Below, piece by piece: positions 15,215 to 22,949 of a stretch of 25,386 nt of DNA. Within the stretch, counting starts at the first letter, position 1, and every line of letters starts with the position of its first letter. Source of the stretch: Halobacteriales archaeon QH_10_70_21 (GTDB taxonomy: Archaea > Halobacteriota > Halobacteria > Halobacteriales > Haloarculaceae). The stretch lies in NCBI GenBank assembly GCA_003021325.1, contig PXQM01000107.1:4409-29794 (forward strand). The letters are read 5' to 3'. The notes beneath the pieces are model-generated. The model made no database searches. It was not told the DNA's origin and was given only the letters and a program-made list of their open reading frames with translations. A program made the translations under genes and the position numbers.

Positions 15215-15236
15215 ACCCACCCGTAAACGGGTGGGT
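15215..15236. repeat. Perfect 9-bp hairpin, IS-end or terminator-like
   Basis: ACCCACCCG (15215-15223) and CGGGTGGGT (15228-15236) form a perfect stem with loop TAAA, followed by TTTTC. Such CCCACCCG...CGGGTGGG hairpins recur in haloarchaeal genomes, often at ends of IS200/IS605-type elements. It could also be a terminator on the plus strand. No transposase lies beside it. Confidence 0.45.
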
Positions 15237-15649
15237 TTTCGCCTCGCACTTTCTGTAACTGTGTACTGTACAGTCTGCCGAAGGTCGCTCATCGAAGTAG
15301 TGTCGGATGTCGGTCGCAGTCCTGCTGATACTGTCGGCCGTAGTTCCGTGGAAACCGTTCCGGTACACCGGGCGATAAATGGTATGAGCCACCGGGATTC
15401 GAACGGCACTGCCTGAACTAGTTACAGCCGACAGTATGAGGCACCTGAGCGCTCTGCACGGCGTCTCCGACCCACGGACAGGGGCGTGAGGCCAGTGGAC
15501 TCCGGTGCTGTGTTGAGCCTCCGCATCTTGCACGGCTATCTTCCCAGTTGGTGGACAGCTCGTAGTTCTGCGCGCTGCTTCGTTCGCGTACATCGACCGA
15601 TTCGCCCGCCGGCATCCAGTCACGGAGGTCGAAAGAACTCCGCCGACGG
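15237..15649. other. Gene-free, degenerate stretch
   Basis: No intact gene is supported. The minus strand has a 65-codon frame (15615-15418, MPAGESVDVRERSSAQNYEL then STNWEDSRARCGG) that resembles no family I know. A TTCGAATCCCGG tRNA-T-loop-like string (minus strand, about 15403-15392) has no matching acceptor or anticodon arms. GC content is lower than in the flanks. With the hairpin at 15215 this looks like the remains of an inserted element. Confidence 0.35.
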
Positions 15650-17152
15650 TCAGAGCCAGTCGACGAACGTCCCCTCGACGAGCGTCCGCTCCTGGTTGTC
15701 GATGTAGTCGGCCTGCATCCCCCAGATGGCCTCGGCCAGCGTCTCGCCGCGGTCGACCCGCGCCGTGACGCGGTCGTGCTTCCAGCTCGCCGGGGTCACC
15801 TCGCGGTCGACCCGCTCCCGGAGCGGCTGTATGTAGCGGTTGGCCTCCTCGGCGCCGAGCCCGCGCAGCTCGAGACCGTCGCGGGCCAGCTCGAACAGTT
15901 CGGCGTACAGCTCCCGGGTGTCGGTCGTCTCGGCGCCGTCGGCGGTGATCCACCGCATCTCGGCGTCGAGACCCTCCCTGACGGCCGCGTAGAAGTTGTC
16001 GTGGGCGTCCTGCCAGGGCAGGTCGTGGAGCGGGTGCTCGCGGCGGGGCAGGCTCTCCAGCAGCCCGGCGAACACCGCAAGCAGCGCGACCGTGTCCCGG
16101 ACCGTCGGCTGGCCGGGAATCGGCCGGAACTCGATGCGGGCGTTGGCGCTTTCCCGCGTCGCGCCGTCGAACACCGGCCGGACCCAGCGCCAGTAGCTGC
16201 CGTGCTTGTGCCGGAAGTGCGCAAAGCGGTCGTCGAAGCGGCCCTGGTCCTCGAGGAGTTTGGGGACGACCGTCTCGTCGTCGGCGATGCGCTGGGTGGC
16301 GTCCTCGATGCTGTGGGCGTCCTCGGGGAAGGTGACCTTCTCGGAGTCGGCGGGGTTCAGGACGGACTCGAAGACGGGGATGCGGTTCTCCATGTAGCAG
16401 TCCGAAAGCACCGTCTCGGCGTCGGCGTCGTAGAGGTCCGGCGGGAAGAACGGCGAGTTCACCGACACCGCGAGCAGCGGCCCGGCGACCCGGAGCGCGT
16501 ACCGGAAGTGCCCCGGCAGGTCCTCGGCGTGGGCCGTCTGGTAGTGCGGCTGGATAGACGTGATGAGCGCCTCCGGCATCACGGTGTCGGCGTCCAGCGA
16601 GACGTGCGGTGCCTCGAGCTGCAGCTCCGCAGCGTAGTCGGTGTTGGCCATCGCGTGGTACCGCACCGAGTTCGTCATGTTGGTGGCGAGCCGGATACCG
16701 TCGGCCTCGACGCTGTCGGTGAGGTACTCCGAGGCCGTCTCGCCGACGGGCGGGACCGTCCAGATGCCGTCGCTGACCAGCGACATGCCCTCCCTCGCGA
16801 CCTCCCGCTGGGCGGCGTCGAGTTTCGCCTGCACCTCCGCCTCCTGGGCCCGGAGGCCGTACCGCGACAGCGGTTGCGGCGTCGTCGACAGCTCCGCGTT
16901 GTGGAGCCCGAGCTCCTTCTCGAAGCCGATGTACTCCAGGAGGCGCCGCGGAACGCGCTTCAGCGCGTCCGTCTCGGCGTCGACCGCGTAGAACTCGTAC
17001 TCGAGGCCGACGATCGCCTGCGGGTTGTCGAAGGTGCCGTCGTCGATCTCCTCGCGCAGCACCGAGAGTTCCTCGGCCACCCGCGACGCGAACTCCTCGT
17101 CGTCGACCGCGAGTGCCTCGGCGACCTGCGCCGCGAGCTCTGAGGCGGACAT
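15650..17152 (-). CDS. GCS2-family carboxylate-amine ligase-like protein
   Basis: From the ATG at 17152 (MSASELAAQVAEALA) the protein has 500 aa. The sequence GLEYEFYAVDAETDA near residue 50 matches the start of the glutamate-cysteine ligase 2 fold (the GxExEF motif). Later come NMTNSVRYHAMANTDYA, a metal/substrate-rich QLEAPHVSLDADTV, VNSPFFPPDLYD, and the family signature ARIEFRPIPGQPTVRD. The fold joins a carboxylate (usually glutamate) to an amine using ATP. Haloarchaea make gamma-glutamylcysteine with a GshA that, as I recall, is shorter, so this longer paralogue may use another amine. An in-frame TTG ten codons upstream is less likely than this ATG, which has an AT-containing box about 27 nt upstream (17182-17175). 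The gene is intact. Confidence 0.75.
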   Translation of the reverse strand: MSASELAAQVAEALAVDDEEFASRVAEELSVLREEIDDGTFDNPQAIVGLEYEFYAVDAETDALKRVPRRLLEYIGFEKELGLHNAELSTTPQPLSRYGLRAQEAEVQAKLDAAQREVAREGMSLVSDGIWTVPPVGETASEYLTDSVEADGIRLATNMTNSVRYHAMANTDYAAELQLEAPHVSLDADTVMPEALITSIQPHYQTAHAEDLPGHFRYALRVAGPLLAVSVNSPFFPPDLYDADAETVLSDCYMENRIPVFESVLNPADSEKVTFPEDAHSIEDATQRIADDETVVPKLLEDQGRFDDRFAHFRHKHGSYWRWVRPVFDGATRESANARIEFRPIPGQPTVRDTVALLAVFAGLLESLPRREHPLHDLPWQDAHDNFYAAVREGLDAEMRWITADGAETTDTRELYAELFELARDGLELRGLGAEEANRYIQPLRERVDREVTPASWKHDRVTARVDRGETLAEAIWGMQADYIDNQERTLVEGTFVDWL

Positions 17153-17235
17153 ACGTGCCCCTGTGTCGGGAACCGGTTTCAATCGTGCGGCTCCCGCAGG
17201 GGCAACCCCCCGACTTCGGGTGGAGATACCGACAG

Positions 17236-18033
17236 CTACAGCAGGCCACGGACCCGTCGGACGAGCCGCGTCGACAGCGACGGTTCGTCACCGAGGAACC
17301 AGGCGTTCCGCCGGCTCCGGAGGTACAGCGCGCTCACCAGGACGTTGAGGCCCGGCACCATCGACAGGGTCGCCCAGAACGGCGGGCCCTGCTCCCAGTC
17401 GCTGTGGCCGCGCAGGTAGCTCGCGTCCCGGTAGGTCGCGTACGGCAGCAGGACGAAGTTCACGAGGGCGGCGAGCGCGAGCAACGCCGACGGTATCGGG
17501 ACCAGGCCGGCAGCCGCGAGGGCGATCAGCCCCAGGGTCGCGACGTTGAACGTCAGCCCGCCGGCGACCCCGAGCGACCAGTCGCCGTGCCCCTGCGGCT
17601 GCTCCGGCGGGACGAAGACCGTGACGTGCTCGCCGGTCCGTTCGAGGCGGAGCGTCCGGCCGTAGAGGTCCGCGAACGTGTCGGCAGACACGCCGGTCGC
17701 GGCCAGCAGGCGGCCGAGCCGCGAGGACGGCTCGACGACGCCGTCGTCGGGCCACTCCAGGTAGGCGGTCACCTCCCGGCCCGCGGCGGTCTCGAAGGTC
17801 AGCGCCAGCACCGACTCCGTCGTGACGTCGACGGGGTACGACGCCGGCACCTCGGCGGCGGGGACCGTCTCGGCGTCGACGACCATGCCGGTCGTCCGGC
17901 CCGTCTCCGGCGCGTCCTCGACATCGAGTTCGGCCTCGAGTTCGAGGAACGAGTCGGCCGCCCGGTCGGGGTCCGCGGTGCTCTCGGTGGTGCGTGCGAC
18001 CGTCTGTTCGGCCTCGCGCTCCTCGTCGACCAC
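17236..18033 (-). CDS. Membrane protein with acidic N-terminus
   Basis: The protein has 265 aa from a GTG at 18033. The first 45 residues are acidic and likely disordered (MVDEEREAEQTVARTTEST). A soluble beta-rich domain follows (about 45-145: ESVLALTFETAAGREVTAYL, HVTVFVPPEQPQ). Three hydrophobic segments come next (VAGGLTFNVATLGLIALAAA, PSALLALAALVNFVLLPYAT, ATLSMVPGLNVLVSALYL), ending with a basic tail. I recognise no named family. It lies 40 nt downstream of the GIDE gene on the same strand and may belong to the lemA-GIDE transcript. No function is assigned. Confidence 0.6.
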   Translation of the reverse strand: MVDEEREAEQTVARTTESTADPDRAADSFLELEAELDVEDAPETGRTTGMVVDAETVPAAEVPASYPVDVTTESVLALTFETAAGREVTAYLEWPDDGVVEPSSRLGRLLAATGVSADTFADLYGRTLRLERTGEHVTVFVPPEQPQGHGDWSLGVAGGLTFNVATLGLIALAAAGLVPIPSALLALAALVNFVLLPYATYRDASYLRGHSDWEQGPPFWATLSMVPGLNVLVSALYLRSRRNAWFLGDEPSLSTRLVRRVRGLL

Positions 18034-18073
18034 GGCGGCCGTTCGTACGCCGCCCGGTTAAACCTCCGGCGAC

Positions 18074-18875
18074 TCACCCGACCCCGAAGGCCCGCAGGAG
18101 ACCGTAGAGGCAACCGGCGCTGACGAGGAGGCCGACGAGTACCAGCGTCGGCGCCCGGCGGGGTCAGCGTCGAGGCCAGCTTCTTCTGCGGCATGTCGGA
18201 GACGAGGAACCGGTCGCTGCCCTCGTCGCGCCGAACGACGAACCGCTCGGCGTTGCCCCCCGAGGCGTCGTCCCGCTCCTCGGCCCCGCCGAGGACGTAC
18301 ACCGACTCGCCCGGCGGAAGAACCGTCTCGACGTACTTGCGCTTGTCGGGGTCGGGCTCGACCTCGGGGACCCCCTCGATGAACTCGCGAATCTGTGGCG
18401 GCGGGTCCTCGCCCTCGCCGACGAGTATCTCCGTCGTGTGCTCGTCGGAGAGCTCGAACTTCGTCTGCAGCGTCGGCTCGACCCGGATTCGGCCGGTGCC
18501 GTCGTCGAGCTCGAACGGCGCCACTCACACGTCCCCCGCCACGGACACCCACTCGGAGCCATCGTCGCTGTTGCTCTCCTCCTTGACCGAGTAGCGGGCG
18601 TAGAGGCACTCGCCGTCGGTGAACGGCCGGTGGAAGACGGTGTCGTCGGGCTCGGCGGTGCCCGAGAGTTCGGTCCGGCCGACCGCGGCCGCCTGGACCG
18701 TTTCGGTCGCCGTGTCCCGGATCAGCCGGCTCACGCGGTACTCGTCGAACCCCTTGTAGACCCCGAACAGGAAGGACGACGAGAGGACCAGCAGGTTCCC
18801 GAGGCCGGCCTGGAGCGGTAGCGCGACGGCTGCCACCGCCGGCGCGGGCAGGCCGACGACCGCGGGTGCCGTCAC
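18074..18875 (-). pseudogene. GIDE-domain (E3-ligase-like) membrane protein, two frame breaks
   Basis: The gene starts at a GTG (18875) overlapping the lemA stop by 4 nt. Part 1 (18875-18525) has an N-terminal hydrophobic segment, then KGFDEYRVSRLIRDTATETV and GECLYARYSVKEESN, ending GDV-stop. Part 2, in a new frame (18524-about 18165), reads APFELDDGTGRIRVEP, LPPGESVYVLGGAEER, RFLVSDMPQKKLASTL. Part 3, again shifted (18145-18074), is a C-terminal transmembrane helix, LVLVGLLVSAGCLYGLL, ending RAFGVG-stop. Membrane helix, GIDE domain and C-terminal helix match the prokaryotic GIDE family related to mitochondrial MUL1. The prokaryotic members lack the RING, so ubiquitin ligase activity is not implied. 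As written it would yield only part 1. Confidence 0.75.
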
Positions 18876-19474
18876 GAGCCGGAGCCGGACGCGGCCCCGG
18901 GGCCGGAGAAGGCGGCGCCGACGTCGACGTCCGCCGTCTCCTCCTCGCTGGCCGTGAACAGCTCCCGGTCCTCGAAGCCGAACTGCTTGGCCATGATGAC
19001 GTACGGGAACTGCTCGATACGGGTGTTGTACTGCGTGACCGCCTCGTTGTAGAACTCCCGCCGGTCGGCGATCTGGTTCTCGATGTCGCTGATGCGCTCC
19101 TGGAACTGCATCATGTTCTCCTGGGAGCGGAGCTCGGGGTAGTCCTCGAACCGGGCCCGGAAGCCGGCCAGCGCGTCGCGGACCGACTGGTCGGCGTTGG
19201 CCTGCTCGGTCGGCGTCGAGGCGCGGTCGGCCTGCTCGCGCGCCTCGGTCAGCCGGGTCAGGACCTCCTCCTCCTGGTCCATGAACTCCTGTGCGGCGTC
19301 GATAAGCTTCGTCAGCTCGTCCTGCCGCTGTTTCAACAGCACGTCGATGTTCTGTGCGGCCTGGTCGACCCGCTTGCGGAGCCGCACCAGCTGGTTGTAG
19401 AGGCTGACGACGTACCCCACCACCAGCGCGAGCAGGACGAGCACGACGAACCCACCGATGATTTCCAGTACCAT
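18872..19474 (-). CDS. lemA: LemA family protein
   Basis: A 200-aa protein with one N-terminal transmembrane helix (EIIGGFVVLVLLALVVGYVV, residues 4-23) and then the LemA helical bundle. Hallmarks are SLYNQLVRLRKRVDQAAQNI, DVLLKQRQDELTKLIDAAQE, the ENMMQFQERISDIENQIADR block, and REFYNEAVTQYNTRIEQFP. The last 20 residues are a Ser/Gly tail. LemA proteins are membrane-anchored, of uncertain function, and often encoded with GIDE, TPM-domain or HtpX genes in envelope-stress loci. Here the GIDE gene starts on the lemA stop codon, so translation is coupled. A TATA-like ATAAAT lies about 29 nt upstream of the ATG. The gene is intact. Confidence 0.92.
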   Translation of the reverse strand: MVLEIIGGFVVLVLLALVVGYVVSLYNQLVRLRKRVDQAAQNIDVLLKQRQDELTKLIDAAQEFMDQEEEVLTRLTEAREQADRASTPTEQANADQSVRDALAGFRARFEDYPELRSQENMMQFQERISDIENQIADRREFYNEAVTQYNTRIEQFPYVIMAKQFGFEDRELFTASEEETADVDVGAAFSGPGAASGSGS

Positions 19475-19500
19475 CGACCCTCACTGGACCGAGCGACGAC

Positions 19501-19506
19501 ATAAAT
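19501..19506 (-). promoter_or_regulatory. TATA box of lemA
   Basis: ATTTAT on the minus strand, centred about 29 nt before the lemA ATG at 19474, marks this as the promoter of the lemA-GIDE unit. Confidence 0.55.
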
Positions 19507-19540
19507 CACCCGCTCCGCTCAGCCGCCGTAAGGGAGGAAA

Positions 19541-19556
19541 CCCGGCGAGCGCCGGG
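19541..19556 (-). terminator. GC-rich hairpin after the J-domain/ferredoxin gene
   Basis: CCCGGCG and CGCCGGG pair as a 7-bp stem with a 2-nt loop. The hairpin lies between the stop of the J-domain/ferredoxin gene and the lemA promoter. It could end the upstream transcript, though no T-run is present. Confidence 0.3.
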
Positions 19557-19643
19557 CGTAGCGGCCCGGAGACGTCACTCGAACGGTAGGTCAGCGGGCG
19601 AGCGGACCCCGACGCCGGGGTCGAGCGGCCGCCGACGCCCGGG

Positions 19644-20163
19644 TCAGTCGTCCTGCGCGCGCTCGAACGGCCGGGGCGGTAGCCGCAGCTCCTCGAGGTC
19701 CGGCATGTGCTTGACGTTGAAGACGACCGACAGCTCGTCGGTGAGCGGCCTGCCGACACAGGAGAGCCGGACGCCGCGCTCGACCATCGACCCGGGGAGG
19801 ATATGGTCGACGGGCGTCGAGAGTTCGCCCTCGGTCACGACGACGGCGCAGTTCGCACAGGCGCCGCCCCGGCAGGCGTAGGGCCACGCGAGGCCGCGGT
19901 TCTCGGCGGCCTCCAGCAAGGGCTCGTCGGGCTCGACGTGGAAGCTCGGTCGGCGCCGCCGGCTCCGCGTCGCTGTCGCGGTCGTCGAACCGGTCGACCG
20001 ACCCCGAGACGACGGCCTCGTAGGCGGCCTTGACGCGCTGGAACTCCTCGACTGAGCCGCCCTGGTCGGGGTGGGCCTCCTTGGCGCGGTGGCGGTAGGC
20101 CCGTCGTATCTCGTCGTCGGCGGCGTCGGGGTCGACGCGCAGTACGTCGAACGGGGAACCCAC
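19644..20163 (-). pseudogene. J-domain/[2Fe-2S] ferredoxin fusion with internal deletion
   Basis: A GTG at 20163 opens a DnaJ-type J domain: SPFDVLRVDPDAADDEIRRA, the HPD motif at residues 31-33, and FQRVKAAYEAVVSG. It runs to AEPAAPT near 19948. Homology continues in another frame from 19946 with a plant-type ferredoxin: SFHVEPDEPLLEAAENRG, the cluster ligands CRGGACANC and LSCVG, and a C-terminus (FNVKHMPDLEELRLPPRPF) to TGA at 19646-19644. Haloarchaea have such fusions. The missing link corresponds to the start of the ferredoxin fold and its acidic halophilic insertion, an estimated 35-45 residues. The intact protein could couple Hsp70 contact to electron transfer or Fe-S delivery; that is speculation. 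As written the ferredoxin is out of frame. Confidence 0.85.
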
Positions 20164-20186
20164 GCCGGTAGATAGCCGAATCGAAC

Positions 20187-20195
20187 TGAAAAAGC
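20187..20195 (-). promoter_or_regulatory. TATA-like box of the J-domain/ferredoxin gene
   Basis: GCTTTTTCA on the minus strand, centred about 28 nt before the GTG at 20163. It supports that unusual start codon as the true one. Confidence 0.45.
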
Positions 20196-20244
20196 TTCGT
20201 TCACCGGCGAGGGTCGCGGGCGCCGACCGCCGGGAATCGGGCCG

Positions 20245-21603
20245 TCACGCCGGCCGGAGGCCGTAGACGTGGCCGGGCTCCTCGACGACCGTCTCGCTGT
20301 CCTCGTCCCAGTAGCCCGAGAGGTCCGCCCGCTCGGCGTAGAAGACGCGGCCGTCGAGGGGGACCGCCTCGCTCGTCGCGTGGCCGACGCCCTCGACCGT
20401 CCACCGGACCTCGCCCGTCGCCTTCTCGAGGCAGTAGAGGTTCGTATCGTAGGAGCCGACGAGCACGCACTCGGGGGTGACGTTCAGCGAGCCGATGACG
20501 TTCCCGCGGACGTTCCGCGACCACAGCTGCTCGCCCGTCCCGGCGTCCAGCGCGTGGACGCGGCGGTCGTCGCTGCCGACGTAGACGACGCCGGCCCCGG
20601 GGTCGACCCCCGGGTTCGACATCGTCACCTCGCCGGTCTCGAAGGCCCACTCGAGGCTCCCGTCCTCGAGGTCCAGCCGGCGGACGTGGCCGTCCCAGGA
20701 GCCGACGAATGCCCCGCCCTCGTAGGTCGGGATGGTCCCCTTCACCTGGGCGTCGGTCTCGAACTCCCAGGCGAACTCCAGGGAGGGGAACTCCCAGGCG
20801 TAGACGACGCCGTCGTTGGAGCCGATGACCATCCGCTCGGTCGCGGGGTCGATGGCCGGCGAAGGGTGCGGCATCCCCCACGGCCGGTCGTCGTGCCAGA
20901 TCGGCCGTCCGGTGCCGGCGTCGATGGCCCACATCGTGCCGGAGGGGTCCATTCCGGGATGGTTGTACTCCGCGACGAAGAACAGCACGCCGTCCCAGTA
21001 GGCGGGGCTGGAGCCGATGGCGATGGCGCCCCCGAGCTGCCACCTGGAGGTCTTCCACTCGGTCTCGCCGGTCGCCACGTCGATGGCGTACATCGCGCCG
21101 TCGTAGCCGCCGACGTAGGCCGTCCCGTCGACGATGGTCGGCGTCCCGTGGAAGCCGAGGCTGTCGCCGGCGCCGGTCTGGACGCGCCACAGCCGCTCGC
21201 CGTCCGGCGTGAACGCGTGGACCCGGCCGAGGTCGTCCGGGACGACGACGGTCTCGCCGTCCGGCGTCGGCCGCGGGCTCGACTTCGCCGCCGTGTGCCC
21301 GAGCTCGTTGACGGGCTCGGACCACTCGACCTCGACGGCGTCGGGAACCGACGCCGTCGGGTAGTAGCCGAGCCGTCGCGTCCCCTGCCGGAACATCGAC
21401 ACCCCCTCGGTGGGCGGGTACGTCTCGTCGTACGGGCGGAGTTCGGGGTCGAAGGCGGCCTGGTCCCGCCGGTAGCCGTCGTCGGCGAGGGTCGAACAGC
21501 CCGCGAGACCGGCCAGGCCGGCGGTACCGAGGCTCGCGAGCAGGCGGCGGCGGCCGATTCGGGGACCGGACCGTCGGCGGTCGCCGCGTCCGTCGGTGGG
21601 CAT
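20245..21603 (-). CDS. Secreted lipoprotein with PQQ-type beta-propeller
   Basis: From the ATG at 21603 (MPTDGRGDRR) the protein has 452 aa. A Tat signal (GRRRLLASLGTAGLAGLAGC) with a lipobox cysteine predicts export folded and lipid-anchored outside the cell. The rest is a repeated beta-propeller of PQQ/Trp-docking type. The blades share an A-x-D-x-x-T/S-G-x-x-x-W pattern, for example AIDVATGETEWKT, AIDAGTGRPIWHD, ALDAGTGEQLWSR and CLEKATGEVRWTV. Such propellers resemble BamB and PQQ dehydrogenases. No PQQ-binding disulfide or catalytic site is evident, so a scaffold or binding role is as likely as an enzyme. A TATA box lies about 28 nt upstream, divergent from the MFS promoter. Confidence 0.85.
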   Translation of the reverse strand: MPTDGRGDRRRSGPRIGRRRLLASLGTAGLAGLAGCSTLADDGYRRDQAAFDPELRPYDETYPPTEGVSMFRQGTRRLGYYPTASVPDAVEVEWSEPVNELGHTAAKSSPRPTPDGETVVVPDDLGRVHAFTPDGERLWRVQTGAGDSLGFHGTPTIVDGTAYVGGYDGAMYAIDVATGETEWKTSRWQLGGAIAIGSSPAYWDGVLFFVAEYNHPGMDPSGTMWAIDAGTGRPIWHDDRPWGMPHPSPAIDPATERMVIGSNDGVVYAWEFPSLEFAWEFETDAQVKGTIPTYEGGAFVGSWDGHVRRLDLEDGSLEWAFETGEVTMSNPGVDPGAGVVYVGSDDRRVHALDAGTGEQLWSRNVRGNVIGSLNVTPECVLVGSYDTNLYCLEKATGEVRWTVEGVGHATSEAVPLDGRVFYAERADLSGYWDEDSETVVEEPGHVYGLRPA

Positions 21604-21627
21604 CGCCGCCACCTTCGGTCCCGGGGG

Positions 21628-21634
21628 GTATATG
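21628..21634 (-). promoter_or_regulatory. TATA box of the beta-propeller lipoprotein gene
   Basis: CATATAC on the minus strand, centred about 28 nt before the ATG at 21603, fits a leaderless transcript. It faces the MFS promoter across an intergenic region of about 106 nt. Confidence 0.6.
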
Positions 21635-21678
21635 CCCCGCGGTCGCCGGGGCTGACCGAAACGCCCCCGCTCGGTAGC

Positions 21679-21685
21679 TTGATAC
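21679..21685 (+). promoter_or_regulatory. TATA-like box of the MFS gene
   Basis: TTGATAC is centred about 28 nt before the GTG at 21710. It supports the GTG start and a leaderless transcript. Confidence 0.5.
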
Positions 21686-21709
21686 GAGCCGCCTCGAAAC
21701 CCACCGTGC

Positions 21710-22933
21710 GTGGCTGGCGAGACGGAGACGCCGGCGGCACGGACGGCCGAGAGCCGCCGCGCCCGCCTGGGGCTTCTGGCCGGCGCCATCGTCATCTCGA
21801 TGTCGCTCGGCGCCTACGAGATCGTCCCGGCGAGCGTCACGCCGCTCATCACGTCGTCGATGGGGGTCAGCGACGCCCGGGCCGGGCTCATCGTCGGCGT
21901 GATGTTCGGGACCGCCGTGGTGACGAGCCTCCCGGTCGGGGTCGTCCTCGACCGGACGAACTCGCGGCACGCCGTCGCCGCCGCCATCGGCCTGCTCCTG
22001 GTTGCGGGGGCGTGGGGCTGGCAGGCGGCGACCGCCGGCGCCTACTGGTCGCTCATCGCCTCCCGGGTTATCGGCGGCGTCGCCTACGTGGTCGTCTGGA
22101 ACGCCGCCATCGACATCGTCGGCCGGTCGTTCGACGCCGCCAACCGGGGGACGGCGGTGGCGGCGTTCACCGCGAGCGGCCCCATCGGCTTCGCCGTCGC
22201 CCAGGGGACCGGCCCGCTCATCGCCGAGACCGCCGGCTGGCCGGCCATCTTCCCGGCATTCACCGGCGCCGCCGTCGTCGGCCTGCTGGCGTTCTGGCCG
22301 GCCAGCCGCGGTAGCGGCCGGGCGACCGACGCCTCGGCGCCGTCGACCGCGGAGTTCGCGGCGGTGCTCACCGACCGGCGGGTCTGGACCGTCGGCCTGC
22401 TGGGCTTCATCGGCTACGCGCTGTACCTGTTCATCAACAGCTGGGCCCCGTCGTACCTGACGGGCGAACTCGGGCTGTCGCTGGCCCTCAGCGGGGCGCT
22501 CGTGGCCGCCTTCCCCGCGGTCGGCGCGCTCTCGCGGACGAGCGGCGGCGTCCTCTCGGACGTGCTCTTCGACGGCCACCGCCGGCCCGTCGTCCTGCTG
22601 TCGTTCGTCGTCGCGACGCCGGTCGTCGCCGGCTTCACCGCGCTCCGGACCGTCCCGCTGGTCGTCGGCGCGCTGCTCGTCGCCGGCTTCGCCGTCCAGC
22701 TCTGTCTCGGCCTCGTGTTCGCGTACGTCCGCGAGCTGGTGGAGCCGGCCGTCGCGGGCACCGCCGTCGCCTTCCTCACGAGCGTCGGGCTCGCGGGTGC
22801 CTTCGTCGCCCCCATCGCGGCCGGGAGCCTCATCGGCGCCGTCGGCTACCCGACGACGTTCGCCATCGCGGGCGCGCTCGGCGGCCTCGGCGTCGTGCTT
22901 GCCTGGTTCGCGCCCGAACCCGGCGCGGCGTAG
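21710..22933 (+). CDS. Major facilitator superfamily transporter
   Basis: A 407-aa protein from a GTG at 21710 (MAGETETPAARTAESRRARL). It has twelve hydrophobic helices in two groups of six, separated by a polar loop near residues 200-222 (PASRGSGRATDASAPSTAEF). The MFS A-motif region between helices 2 and 3 is present as VVLDRTNSRHA, with a counterpart in the second half (GVLSDVLFDGHRRP). The N-terminal part, AYEIVPASVTPLITSSMGVS, resembles nitrate/sugar-phosphate-type transporters of archaea. The substrate cannot be read from sequence. The gene is intact, divergently transcribed from the beta-propeller lipoprotein and convergent with the aminotransferase, whose stop is only 16 nt away. Confidence 0.85.
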   Translation: MAGETETPAARTAESRRARLGLLAGAIVISMSLGAYEIVPASVTPLITSSMGVSDARAGLIVGVMFGTAVVTSLPVGVVLDRTNSRHAVAAAIGLLLVAGAWGWQAATAGAYWSLIASRVIGGVAYVVVWNAAIDIVGRSFDAANRGTAVAAFTASGPIGFAVAQGTGPLIAETAGWPAIFPAFTGAAVVGLLAFWPASRGSGRATDASAPSTAEFAAVLTDRRVWTVGLLGFIGYALYLFINSWAPSYLTGELGLSLALSGALVAAFPAVGALSRTSGGVLSDVLFDGHRRPVVLLSFVVATPVVAGFTALRTVPLVVGALLVAGFAVQLCLGLVFAYVRELVEPAVAGTAVAFLTSVGLAGAFVAPIAAGSLIGAVGYPTTFAIAGALGGLGVVLAWFAPEPGAA

Positions 22934-22949
22934 GCCGCCTCCGGCTCCC

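Noticed and set aside
15380..15480. Possible tRNA on the minus strand because of TTCGAATCCCGG near 15403-15392
   Set aside because: The T-stem does not pair, and no acceptor or anticodon stem fits upstream; only a T-loop-like string.
15776..17143. 455-codon plus-strand frame
   Set aside because: Antisense to the GCS2-family gene, Arg/Val-rich, no start signal or motif.
20269..22314. 681-codon plus-strand frame
   Set aside because: Crosses the beta-propeller gene antisense and runs out of frame into the MFS gene; not a real protein.
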